Shown here piece after piece: positions 44,018 to 51,777 of a DNA stretch of 64,000 bases. The notes beneath the pieces were generated by a model. It worked only from the letters and a program-made list of their open reading frames with translations. It had not been told where the DNA came from and did no database searches. The first letter of the stretch is position 1. Each line of letters opens with the position of its first letter. Made by a program: the position numbers and the translations under genes. This stretch comes from Acidimicrobiales bacterium (GTDB taxonomy: Bacteria > Actinomycetota > Acidimicrobiia > Acidimicrobiales > JAUJNH01), in NCBI GenBank assembly GCA_030448245.1, contig JAUJNH010000001.1:350171-414170 (forward strand), given 5' to 3'.

Positions 44018-44805
44018 GGCGACGGTGGCCGCAGCAGGCGGCCGGCGGTGAGGAAGCCGGTGTGGGCCACCATGCGGTGGTCGGGCCGGACGGCGGCGCC
44101 GTCCACCTTCCACGACCGGACGAGCACCTCCTCGGTCGTGCACATCCCGAAGCCGCTCGAGTCGAGGGCCGAGCGGAGCTGCTGGACCTGAACGATGGAC
44201 GGCAGGTAGCTGACGAGGATGCCGCCCGGCACCAGCGCCCGCTCGGCGTGGCCCACCACGTGCCACGGCTCGGGCAGGTCGAGGACGACGCGGTCAAAGG
44301 CGGCGCCGCCGTCGATGCCCTCGTAGGCGTCACGGACCTGGACCCGGTAGCGCTCGGCCACCACCTCCTCGCCCAGGAACCCGGCCACGTTGTTCCGGGC
44401 GTTGTTGGCGAAGTCCTGGCGCAGCTCGTAGCCCTGCACGTGGGCCCCGGCACGCAGCAGGGTCATCGAAAGCGCCCCCGACCCCACCCCGGACTCGAGC
44501 ACCCTGGCCCCCGGGAAGATGTCGGCCAGGATCAGGATCGGGCCCAGGTCCTTCGGGTAGATCACCTGGGCGCCCCGGGGCATCTTCAGCACCACGTCGG
44601 CCAGCGTCGGCCGCACGCACAGGTACTTCGCCCCGTCCTGCATGCGCAGGAACGTGCCCTCGGCCCGCCCGAGCAGCTCGTCGTGGTCGACGAAGCCGTG
44701 GTGGGTGTGGAACGACGCGCCCGTCTCGAGGCGGACCAGGTAGCGACGGTCCTTCCCGTCCACCAGGAGGGCCCGCTCACCGGGCTCGAAGGGGCGGGCG
44801 GCCAC
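44014..44805 (-). CDS. trmI: tRNA (adenine-58-N1)-methyltransferase TrmI
   Basis: This 263-aa SAM-dependent enzyme makes m1A58 in the T-loop of tRNAs. The small N-terminal beta-barrel is followed by the Rossmann domain. GARVLESGVGSGALSMTLLR is motif I, and VLDLPEPWHVV holds the catalytic Asp. It is a tetrameric actinobacterial type, often located near proteasome genes. The start is ATG 44805 and it overlaps the MarP-like gene. Confidence 0.93.
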   Translation of the reverse strand: MAARPFEPGERALLVDGKDRRYLVRLETGASFHTHHGFVDHDELLGRAEGTFLRMQDGAKYLCVRPTLADVVLKMPRGAQVIYPKDLGPILILADIFPGARVLESGVGSGALSMTLLRAGAHVQGYELRQDFANNARNNVAGFLGEEVVAERYRVQVRDAYEGIDGGAAFDRVVLDLPEPWHVVGHAERALVPGGILVSYLPSIVQVQQLRSALDSSGFGMCTTEEVLVRSWKVDGAAVRPDHRMVAHTGFLTAGRLLRPPSP

Positions 44806-44816
44806 CGCGGAGGAGG

Positions 44817-45113
44817 CTATCTGCCCACTCGACGTCGCTCGATGGCGGTGTCGACGATGGAGAGCCCCTCACCGCGGCCGAGGTGCTCGACCAGAACGAC
44901 GTCGCCCCGGCCCTCACCGATCTTCTGGGCGAAGCGCACGAGGGCGGCGATCCCGCCCAGGACCAGCCACAGGTGGCTGCCGCCGACGAAGCCGAGGGTG
45001 ATGCCCCGTCGCAGCATGACCGGCCAGTCGGGGCGGCCGCGCCGGCCGGCCAGCGCGTCCAGCTGGCGGGGGGCGATCCTGCGGATCAGCTGCTTCCACA
45101 GAAAGCGCAGCAT
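44817..45113 (-). CDS. Small membrane-associated hypothetical protein
   Basis: This 98-aa protein has a basic N-terminus (MLRFLWKQLIRRIAP), one hydrophobic helix (GGSHLWLVLGGIAALVRFA) and a polar tail. It is the last of three small overlapping genes (45693 to 44817) just upstream of trmI. I recognise no family. A membrane-tethering role beside the holin-X-like protein is a guess. Confidence 0.6.
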   Translation of the reverse strand: MLRFLWKQLIRRIAPRQLDALAGRRGRPDWPVMLRRGITLGFVGGSHLWLVLGGIAALVRFAQKIGEGRGDVVLVEHLGRGEGLSIVDTAIERRRVGR

Positions 45114-45346
45114 CAGAGGCGCCGGACCTCGAGGATCGTGGTCTTGCGCTCGCCCTTGCGGCGCCCGAGGAGGAAGGCGAGGATCAGGATCACGACCAGG
45201 GCGCCGACGCCGATGGCGATCGCCTTGGGCTTGACGGCCTCGCCGGTGTCGGTCAGCTCGGACTCGATCTCGGTGAGCTTGGCCTCGAGGTCGGCGGGCG
45301 TCACCCGCTTCCGGTCGGCTGCGGGCCTCTTCTCGCCCCGGGTCAC
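45113..45346 (-). CDS. Small single-pass membrane protein
   Basis: This 77-aa protein has an N-terminal amphipathic helix (DLEAKLTEIESELTDTGEAV) resembling DUF3618, then one transmembrane helix (IAIGVGALVVILILAFLLG) and a basic tail. It overlaps the genes on either side. Such proteins accompany holin-X-type proteins in actinobacteria. Confidence 0.62.
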   Translation of the reverse strand: MTRGEKRPAADRKRVTPADLEAKLTEIESELTDTGEAVKPKAIAIGVGALVVILILAFLLGRRKGERKTTILEVRRL

Positions 45347-45693
45347 CGCTTGGCCCCGACCTGCTTGAGGGCGAACAGGGCGACGACGCCGGCCACCGCC
45401 ACCGCCACCAGGTAGGGAACGAACGACCAGAGGCCGCGCAGGGCAACCTCGACCTGCAGGAGGCGCAGCACGCCGACCAGGAGGAACACCAGGCCGACCG
45501 AAGCCAGGCCGGAGCCGGCGATCCCCCAGCCGACCCGGGGGCCGAGGGACTTGAGCGGGTCGATCGTCTCCTGCTTGGCGTAGGTGACCGTGAGGTCGAT
45601 CAGCTCCTTGCCCAGCTCGGGAAGGCTCTTGTCCCCCGGAGGGCTGGCGCCGGGTGGGCGCGTGGCCGTCGAGGGCCTGTCGGGGGCGGCCAT
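45343..45693 (-). CDS. Holin-X-like (phage holin 3_6) membrane protein
   Basis: This 116-aa protein has a Pro-rich N-terminus, an amphipathic helix (LPELGKELIDLTVTYAKQET) and two transmembrane helices (about 55-80 and 88-110). This is the layout of the actinobacterial putative holin-X family. Despite the name it is chromosomal and not linked to phage genes here. It begins the three-gene membrane cluster. Confidence 0.75.
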   Translation of the reverse strand: MAAPDRPSTATRPPGASPPGDKSLPELGKELIDLTVTYAKQETIDPLKSLGPRVGWGIAGSGLASVGLVFLLVGVLRLLQVEVALRGLWSFVPYLVAVAVAGVVALFALKQVGAKR

Positions 45694-45702
45694 CGCCCCT
45701 TG

Positions 45703-46323
45703 CTACCCGCTGCCCAGGCGGAAGGCAAGAATGCCGGCCTCCTCATGGGCCAGGTCGAAGAGGCGGCCGAGCAGCTCGGTGCACGAAGGCGAGCGCAGGA
45801 GGCCGAGGTGGTCGAGCTCGGCCAGGGGGGCGATGGCGGCCAGCTGCCACGCGGCGGTGACCGGGTCGTCGTCAAGCTCGGCGGCGGCCGGGTGGGCCGG
45901 CTCGCCCAGCTCGTGCTTCAGGGCCAGGCATCGCCGCACCTGCCCGTCGGCCCGCTCGAGCAGAGCGGTGTCGAGGGCGGGGTCGAAGTGGAGGTCGTCC
46001 AGATCCTCGACCTCGGCCCTGGGGTAGGGGTCGTCCGGCAGCCACGACCGCACGATGGTGCGGCGGGTCCCGCGGGCCGTGGCCGCGTAGCGGCCGTCCG
46101 GGAGCTGGGCCACCTGGGTCAGGCGGGCCACGGTGCCGACGTCGAAGCGCTGGTCGCCGCCGCCGACCTCGAGGCCACGCTCGATCAGCACGACGCCGAA
46201 CTCGGGCGGCTCGCCCCGCTCGGCGGCCTGCAGGCAGCTCGCCATCAGCACCCGGTACCGGGGCTCGAAGACCTGCAGCACCAGCGGCATGCCCGGGAAC
46301 AGCACCAACCCCAGCGGGAACAT
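45703..46323 (-). CDS. Lon N-terminal substrate-binding domain protein
   Basis: This 206-aa stand-alone LON-N (PUA-like) protein starts FPLGLVLFPGMPLVLQVFEP, the hallmark of the Lon substrate-binding domain, and has GVVLIERGLEVGGGD. It has neither AAA nor protease domain. Such proteins may act as substrate adaptors; function is unproven. It lies between pbp4 and the membrane trio. Confidence 0.85.
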   Translation of the reverse strand: MFPLGLVLFPGMPLVLQVFEPRYRVLMASCLQAAERGEPPEFGVVLIERGLEVGGGDQRFDVGTVARLTQVAQLPDGRYAATARGTRRTIVRSWLPDDPYPRAEVEDLDDLHFDPALDTALLERADGQVRRCLALKHELGEPAHPAAAELDDDPVTAAWQLAAIAPLAELDHLGLLRSPSCTELLGRLFDLAHEEAGILAFRLGSG

Positions 46324-46334
46324 GGCCAGCTCGG

Positions 46335-47753
46335 TCAAGGAGCGGTGGGGGGCTCGACCCGGGGGGGATCCGGGCCGACGCGATCGGCCGGCGGGGCGTC
46401 GGGCCAGGTGCCGAGGGCCACGCCGAGCCGATCCGAGAAGCGGGCGGCGTCCAGGCCCTGGGGCACTCCGTTGACCACGACGGCGAAGGCCACCGGTGGC
46501 GGGCCCGGCTTGGCGGGATCGACCCAGCCGACCAGCGACGAGACCTCGTCGAGGCTGCCCGTCTTGGCCCGGAGGCGGCCTGCGACCGAGGTGTTCACGA
46601 AGCGCTTCTGGAGGGTGCCCGAGATCGCGGCCACGGGCAGGCCGTCGGCCAGCTGGCTGGTCCGGCCGGCGCCGACCAGGGCGGCCAGCAGCAGCGAGCA
46701 GTTCGCCCGGTCGGCCCGGTCCAGGCCGGAGCCGTCGCGCGCGGCCAGCGGCCCGACCTGGAGGCCCTTGGCGGCCAGCGCGGCCTTGGCCGCAGCCAGC
46801 CCGGCTTCGGTCGTGCCGGCGCCGCCGTTCGTGCGCCCCACCTCCTTCACCAGCAGCTCGGCGGTGGTGTTGTCGGACTCGCGGACCATCTGCGCGGCCA
46901 GCTCTCTCACCGGCAGCGACTCCCTGGTGGCCACGGTCGCCGCCCCGGTCGCCGGGCCCAGCGAAGGCGGCCCCCCCACCTGCACACCCCGGGCTCGCAG
47001 CTGGTCGGTGAGGACCTGGGCGAAGTGCAGGGCGGGCTGGGCGATCGGCTTTCCGGCCGCGTCCTGGCCGTCGTCGACCAGCAGGGCCGACAGCGAGCCC
47101 ACCTGCCCGCTGGCCTGATAGCTCGGCTTCCACCCCGGGCGGGCCCGCTCCCGGTCGTAGCGCCCCTCGTCGGCCCGGATGCCCCCGGTGATCTGCCGCA
47201 CGCCGGCCGCCACGACCGACTCGGCCACGTCCTCCAGCCGGGTGCGGACGACGGGCTGGCGCGGCGACCGGGCGGCGCGGGCGTCGGTCTCGATGATCGG
47301 GTCGCCGCCGCCGACGACCTGCAGGTCGCCGGCCACCACACCCCCCGACGGGGGTGCGTCGGCCTTCATCACCGTGCTGAGGCGGGTCTCCGCCCCGAGG
47401 ACGGCGACGGCCGCCTCGGCGGTCAGGAGCTTCAGCGCCGACGCAGGGATGAGCGGCTGGTCGGGCTGGCGGGCGTACAGCGTGCGCCCGCCGACCTGGA
47501 CCATCAGGCACGACTGGGCCGTCCAGGGGGCCAGCGACGGCTCGGCCGCCACCCGCTCGACGGCGGCCTGCAGGCGGGTCTCGGCCCGGTAGCCGACCAG
47601 GGCGTCGGCGACCCGGCGGACCGACAGGACCGGGGTGGCGAGGCGGACCGCGGGTGCCGCGGCGGCGCCGGAGCCGGTGCCCTTCGGGGCCAGCGCAACG
47701 ACGGTGCCGGCGGCCAGGGCGGCCAGCAGGACGAGCAGGAGGACGCGCCGCAC
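46335..47753 (-). CDS. dacB: D-alanyl-D-alanine carboxypeptidase/endopeptidase (PBP4 type)
   Basis: This 472-aa class C penicillin-binding protein trims peptidoglycan peptides. An N-terminal membrane or signal helix (VLLLVLLAALAAGTVVALA) is followed by SALK (S105, K108), RESDNTTAELL (SxN) and RAKTGSLDEV (KTG), all three catalytic motifs. The starting GTG 47753 is 6 bp from the thioesterase stop. The length is normal. Confidence 0.92.
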   Translation of the reverse strand: MRRVLLLVLLAALAAGTVVALAPKGTGSGAAAAPAVRLATPVLSVRRVADALVGYRAETRLQAAVERVAAEPSLAPWTAQSCLMVQVGGRTLYARQPDQPLIPASALKLLTAEAAVAVLGAETRLSTVMKADAPPSGGVVAGDLQVVGGGDPIIETDARAARSPRQPVVRTRLEDVAESVVAAGVRQITGGIRADEGRYDRERARPGWKPSYQASGQVGSLSALLVDDGQDAAGKPIAQPALHFAQVLTDQLRARGVQVGGPPSLGPATGAATVATRESLPVRELAAQMVRESDNTTAELLVKEVGRTNGGAGTTEAGLAAAKAALAAKGLQVGPLAARDGSGLDRADRANCSLLLAALVGAGRTSQLADGLPVAAISGTLQKRFVNTSVAGRLRAKTGSLDEVSSLVGWVDPAKPGPPPVAFAVVVNGVPQGLDAARFSDRLGVALGTWPDAPPADRVGPDPPRVEPPTAP

Positions 47754-47758
47754 GGTGC

Positions 47759-48199
47759 TCAATCCCGCCGGCTGAGCAGGTAGGTGGACGAGGACTTGGC
47801 CACCAGGCGCTCCTCGTCGTCGACCACGTCGGCCTCGACGAAGCACGTCCGGCTGCCGCCGCCCAGGACCCAGGCCGTGCAGGTCAGCGTCGACCCGAGG
47901 CGGGCCGGCTTCAAGAACGAGCACTTGAGCTCGACGTTGGCGACGGTGACCCGCAGGCCGCGGTGGCGGGCCCAGGTGACCGACGACGCGCCCATGGCCG
48001 AGTCGCACAGGGCCGCCAGGAACCCTCCCTGGACGGTGCCCACCGGGTTGGCGAACCGCTCGTCGGCTCGCATCACCCAGGTGGTGCGGCCCGGGGTGGA
48101 GCGGTCTGAGCAGGCCAGGCCGAGCGTCAGGTCGCAGGGCGGCGGCACCTGCAGGGGGGCCTCGGGTCGGCCGCCGACGTCGGGGTCCTGGTCGGTCAC
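47759..48199 (-). CDS. PaaI-type hotdog thioesterase
   Basis: This 146-aa single hotdog domain has NPVGTVQGGFLAALCDSAMG, the catalytic-helix region of PaaI/YbgC-like acyl-CoA thioesterases. VTVANVELKCSFLKPARLGS supplies the central strand. Start is GTG 48199, overlapping the murA stop by 4 nt. The acyl-CoA substrate is unknown. Confidence 0.85.
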   Translation of the reverse strand: MTDQDPDVGGRPEAPLQVPPPCDLTLGLACSDRSTPGRTTWVMRADERFANPVGTVQGGFLAALCDSAMGASSVTWARHRGLRVTVANVELKCSFLKPARLGSTLTCTAWVLGGGSRTCFVEADVVDDEERLVAKSSSTYLLSRRD

Positions 48200-49512
48200 G
48201 CGGTCCGCAGGTCGAGCCCGAGGGACATCAGCTGCTCGGCGGGCCGGTGGTAGCCCCGCTCGAGGTGGTGGATGCCCCTGAGCGTCGACGGCCCGTCGGC
48301 CGCCGCCGCCGCGATGACCGACGAGAAGCCGGCTCGCACGTCTGGCACGTTGACCTCGGCACCGCGCAGCGCCGAGACGCCCTTCACCACGGCCGAGTGC
48401 AGGTTGTTGGTCTCGTGGAAGCGGCAGGCGGGCCCGCCGAGGCAGGCCGAGAACAGCTCCACCTCGACACCCATCTGCTGCAGGGCGGGGACGTACACCA
48501 GCCGGTTCTCGAACACGGTCTCGTGCAGCACGCTCATCCCGTCGGCCTGGCTCAGGAGGACCATCAGCGGGGTCTGCCAGTCGGTCATGAACCCGGGGTG
48601 GGTGTCGGTCGACACCGCCACTGGGTGGAGCCCGTCGGCGGCCGAGGCCGTCGTCCACTCGTCGGTGACGTCGACCCGGGCCCCCATGCGGTGGAGGACG
48701 TTGATGGCGGTGACCATGCGGTCCTGGCGGCAGCCCACCACCCGCACCTCGCCGCCGGTGACCACGCCGGCGCACAGGTACGACCAGGCCTCGATCCGGT
48801 CGCCCTCGAGGGTGGTCGACGCCCCGTCGAGGTGCTCGACCCCCTCGATGACGATGCGGCGGTCGGGCTGGAGCTCGATGCTGGCTCCCATGCGCTGGAG
48901 GAACAGGGCCAGCTCGGTGACCTCGGGCTCGGTGGCCGCGTTCTTCAGCACCGTCTTGCCCTCGGCCAGCACGGCCGACAGCAGCACCGACTCGGTGGCC
49001 CCGACGCTGGGGTAGGGCAGCTCGATCTTGGCGCCTCGGAGACGGCCGGCCTTGGCCGCGACGCCGTCGTCGCGGACCTCGATCTCGGCCCCGAGCGCCT
49101 TTAGGGCGGCGACGTGGAAGTCGACCGGGCGGCGGCCGATCTGGTCGCCGCCGACGAGCGGCACGAACGCCTCGCCCACCAGGTTGAGCAGCGGCCCGAG
49201 GAGCAGGATCGGGATGCGGTTGAGGCCGGTGAACTCGACCGGCACCATGGGCGCCGGCGAATCGGTGGGGTGGACGGTGATGAGGGAGCCGGCTCGCTCG
49301 ATCCCGACGCCGAGGCTCTCCAGGATCTGGCTGGTGATGTCGACGTCGCCCACCTCGGGCGCGTTGCGGATGGTGGACGGGCGCCCGCCCATGATGGCGG
49401 CCACCAGGTGCTTGGTGACCGCGTTCTTGGACCCCCGGACCCTGACGTCGCCCACCAGCGGCCCGGCGGGCTGGATGGCCCAGGTGCCGGTCTCCGGCGG
49501 AGCGGCTTCCAC
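48196..49512 (-). CDS. murA: UDP-N-acetylglucosamine 1-carboxyvinyltransferase
   Basis: This 438-aa enzyme catalyses the first committed step of peptidoglycan synthesis. SKNAVTKHL holds the catalytic Lys-Asn pair (residues 29-30). The mobile loop reads GGDQIGRRPVDFH, with Asp123 where most bacteria have the catalytic Cys. The same replacement occurs in Mycobacterium and Chlamydia and gives fosfomycin resistance. The C-terminal domain and THPGFMTDWQ are normal. Confidence 0.93.
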   Translation of the reverse strand: MEAAPPETGTWAIQPAGPLVGDVRVRGSKNAVTKHLVAAIMGGRPSTIRNAPEVGDVDITSQILESLGVGIERAGSLITVHPTDSPAPMVPVEFTGLNRIPILLLGPLLNLVGEAFVPLVGGDQIGRRPVDFHVAALKALGAEIEVRDDGVAAKAGRLRGAKIELPYPSVGATESVLLSAVLAEGKTVLKNAATEPEVTELALFLQRMGASIELQPDRRIVIEGVEHLDGASTTLEGDRIEAWSYLCAGVVTGGEVRVVGCRQDRMVTAINVLHRMGARVDVTDEWTTASAADGLHPVAVSTDTHPGFMTDWQTPLMVLLSQADGMSVLHETVFENRLVYVPALQQMGVEVELFSACLGGPACRFHETNNLHSAVVKGVSALRGAEVNVPDVRAGFSSVIAAAAADGPSTLRGIHHLERGYHRPAEQLMSLGLDLRTA

Positions 49513-49554
49513 GGCGGCGACGTTACCGGCGCCCGGGTCCCCGCCCGGGCAGGG

Positions 49555-50199
49555 TCAGCTCGGCTCCCGCTGGAGCGCGGCGCGGAAGAAGGCGCGCACG
49601 TGGAGCAGGCGCTCCTCGACCGCCTCGGGCGCCAGCGGGTCGCGGCCGGTGATGGCCTCGAGGAACGTGACGTCGGAGAACCAGCTGAGGATGGCGCCGT
49701 AGCCCGTGAGCAGCAGCTGCTCGGGGTCGTGGCGGCGGAAGGTTCCGGCGTCCATCTCCCGCTCGAAGAAGCCCTCGGCCCGCAGCATCAGGGGGCGGAG
49801 CACGGCGACGAGCTCCTCGGTGAACCTGCCGCTGCCGGCCAGCTGCTCCCGCCGGATTAGGCGGACGAACTCGGGGTTCTCCTGGAAGAAGCTGAAGGCG
49901 GCGGTGAGCACGTGGTCGACCATGGCCCAGCCGTCCTGGCTGCGGGCCGAGTCGACGGCCCCGGTGACCCGCTCCTGCCAGTCCCCGAGGGTGGACCAGA
50001 CGACCTCGCGGTAGAGCTGCTCCTTGTTGGCGAAGTGGTGGAGCACGCTGGGTCGGCGGATCCCCACCTCGATGGCGATCTCGTTCAGCGACGTGCCCTC
50101 GTAGCCCCTCTCGGCGAACTGGCGCCGAGCCGCCACGACGATGGCCCGCCGGGTCGAGGAGCCACCCCGGACGTCGGCGGGGCTGACCGGGGCACCCAC
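49555..50199 (-). CDS. TetR family transcriptional regulator
   Basis: This 214-aa repressor has a helix-turn-helix at about 20-60: [20 protein letters not shown], then [21 protein letters not shown] TetR_C ligand-binding region follows. Only 35 bp separate its start from a divergent plus-strand gene, and a palindrome lies between them. The effector is unknown. Confidence 0.88.
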   Translation of the reverse strand: MGAPVSPADVRGGSSTRRAIVVAARRQFAERGYEGTSLNEIAIEVGIRRPSVLHHFANKEQLYREVVWSTLGDWQERVTGAVDSARSQDGWAMVDHVLTAAFSFFQENPEFVRLIRREQLAGSGRFTEELVAVLRPLMLRAEGFFEREMDAGTFRRHDPEQLLLTGYGAILSWFSDVTFLEAITGRDPLAPEAVEERLLHVRAFFRAALQREPS

Positions 50200-50200
50200 G

Positions 50201-50220
50201 GGCCGCCACCGTAGGCGGCC
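50201..50220. promoter_or_regulatory. Palindrome between tetR and the DUF6941-like gene
   Basis: A perfect 7-bp inverted repeat GGCCGCC/GGCGGCC with a 6-bp centre sits in the 35-bp divergent gap. Its place fits an operator for the adjacent TetR protein, though in this GC-rich DNA it could be chance. Confidence 0.35.
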
Positions 50221-50234
50221 TAGGCTCGGCCGGC

Positions 50235-50627
50235 GTGGAAATCGTCGCTGCTCTGTTCGTGGAAGGCCTCGAGATGCGGCAGGTCCCGGGGCCTTCCACC
50301 CGCATCGACCTCAAGGGCGTGATGTTCTCCCTGGCCGCCCCTTCGCCGCCGCCCATCACCCTCGACCCCCACCTCGTCGTCATCGTCCGGGAGGATCAGG
50401 AGGGGTCCGGACAGGCGTCGCTCGTCAGCGAGTTCGTACGCCAGGCCGACGGCGAGCAGGTGGCCAGGAACGTGCAGATGGTGGCGGTCGCACCCGGCAA
50501 GTTCGGCCGGCAGCTGGTGAAGGCCGAGCTCGAGTTCGCCGACTACGGCACGATCGAGGCCCGGTGCCGGCTCAACGCCGACGGCCACGTCACCACCGTC
50601 CCGTTCACCCTCCTGCCTCCGGCTTGA
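50235..50627 (+). CDS. Hypothetical protein (DUF6941-like)
   Basis: This 130-aa protein starts at GTG 50235. The sequence ([19 protein letters not shown], then [18 protein letters not shown] and [13 protein letters not shown]-like end) is a compact beta-sandwich. It resembles small DUF6941 proteins, but I am not certain. There is no signal peptide. It is divergent from tetR and 10 bp upstream of the FIST gene, so the two may be regulated together. Confidence 0.6.
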   Translation: MEIVAALFVEGLEMRQVPGPSTRIDLKGVMFSLAAPSPPPITLDPHLVVIVREDQEGSGQASLVSEFVRQADGEQVARNVQMVAVAPGKFGRQLVKAELEFADYGTIEARCRLNADGHVTTVPFTLLPPA

Positions 50628-50637
50628 GCGGCGGCCC

Positions 50638-51702
50638 GTGAGGGCCGCCAGCGCCCTGAGCACGCACCCGATCGTCGCCACCGCCCTGGGCGAGTGCGCC
50701 GGGCAGGTCCTGGAGGCTTTGGGCGGGACACGACCGGCCCTGGTGCTGGTGGCGGTGACCCCGCCGCACCTGGGCACCCTCGAGGACGTCGGAGCGGCGC
50801 TGCGGGCCCTGCTCGAACCGGACGTCACGGTGGGAGCCGTCGCCGCCGCTGTCGTGGGAGCAGGCAGGAACGTCGAGGGAGGGCCAGCGCTCAGCCTGTT
50901 CGCGCTGTCGGGTGTGGCTGTCGCACCCCTGCTGCTGGAACCTGACCTCAAGGGCGGCCTCCGCCGCCATGGCCACCACGACGGCACCGCCGCCGCTCTC
51001 GTCCTGGCCGATCCCTTCTCCTGTCCCACCACGTCGCTCGTCGGTGCTGTCCAGGGCCTCGAGGTGAGCGGAGGCCTCCTGGCCGCGGCCCACGGACCAG
51101 GCGGCAGCCGCCTGCTGCTGGACGGCGTCGTCCGCACCTCGGGCGGGGTCGGGGCCCTCCTGGGGGCACCAGCCAAAGCCGTGGCCAGCCAGGGCGGCAC
51201 GCCGGTCGGGCCCACCTGGGTGGTCACCCAGGCGGACCGCGATGTGGTGCTCGAGCTCGGAGGACGACCGGTGCTCGAACGGCGGCGGGACGCAGTGGGT
51301 GACGATGCCCGCCCCCGGCCGGTTGCGCTGGGGCTGCTGCTCGACGAGCACGCCGACCGCCCCGGCCGCAGCGACCTGAAGGCGGTGCGGGTGCTGGGGC
51401 CCGCCCATGGGGGTGGCCTGCGGGTGGCTGAGCCCATCGAGGTCGGGCGGGTCGTGCGCTTCGTACTTCTGGGAGCCTCCGAGGTCGAGGCCGACCTGGT
51501 CTCGGTGCTGGCCAGCTCTTCGTCCGGTCGAGCCGCCACACTGCTGTTCCCCGGAACCGCCCGCGGCGGCGACCCCGACCTCGTGGCCGAGCTGCTCGGC
51601 ACGACGGTGGCCGGGATGGGGGTGAGCGCTCCCCTCGCTCCCCTGGCCGGCGTCACGACCCTTCACGCCGAGGACGCCACCGGCCTGCTGCTCTTCCCGT
51701 GA
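50638..51702 (+). CDS. FIST N/C domain-containing protein
   Basis: This 354-aa protein has FIST_N features at about 25-170 (ALVLVAVTPPHLGTLEDVGA, DVTVGAVAAAVVGAGRNVEG) and FIST_C at about 180-345, ending in TLHAEDATGLLLFP. FIST proteins are predicted small-ligand sensors found with signal-transduction genes. Start is GTG 50638, 10 bp after the previous stop. No ligand is known. Confidence 0.82.
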   Translation: MRAASALSTHPIVATALGECAGQVLEALGGTRPALVLVAVTPPHLGTLEDVGAALRALLEPDVTVGAVAAAVVGAGRNVEGGPALSLFALSGVAVAPLLLEPDLKGGLRRHGHHDGTAAALVLADPFSCPTTSLVGAVQGLEVSGGLLAAAHGPGGSRLLLDGVVRTSGGVGALLGAPAKAVASQGGTPVGPTWVVTQADRDVVLELGGRPVLERRRDAVGDDARPRPVALGLLLDEHADRPGRSDLKAVRVLGPAHGGGLRVAEPIEVGRVVRFVLLGASEVEADLVSVLASSSSGRAATLLFPGTARGGDPDLVAELLGTTVAGMGVSAPLAPLAGVTTLHAEDATGLLLFP

Positions 51703-51777
51703 GCCTGGTCACCTGACGCCCTCCCCTGGCCGTTCCCCCGGCCGGGGTGACCGTTCCTCGATAGGGTCAGTCGTCCT

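Noticed and set aside
45343-45693. Prophage lysis gene (holin)
   Set aside because: The holin-X-like protein sits among housekeeping genes with no endolysin, capsid or integrase, so the name reflects family only.
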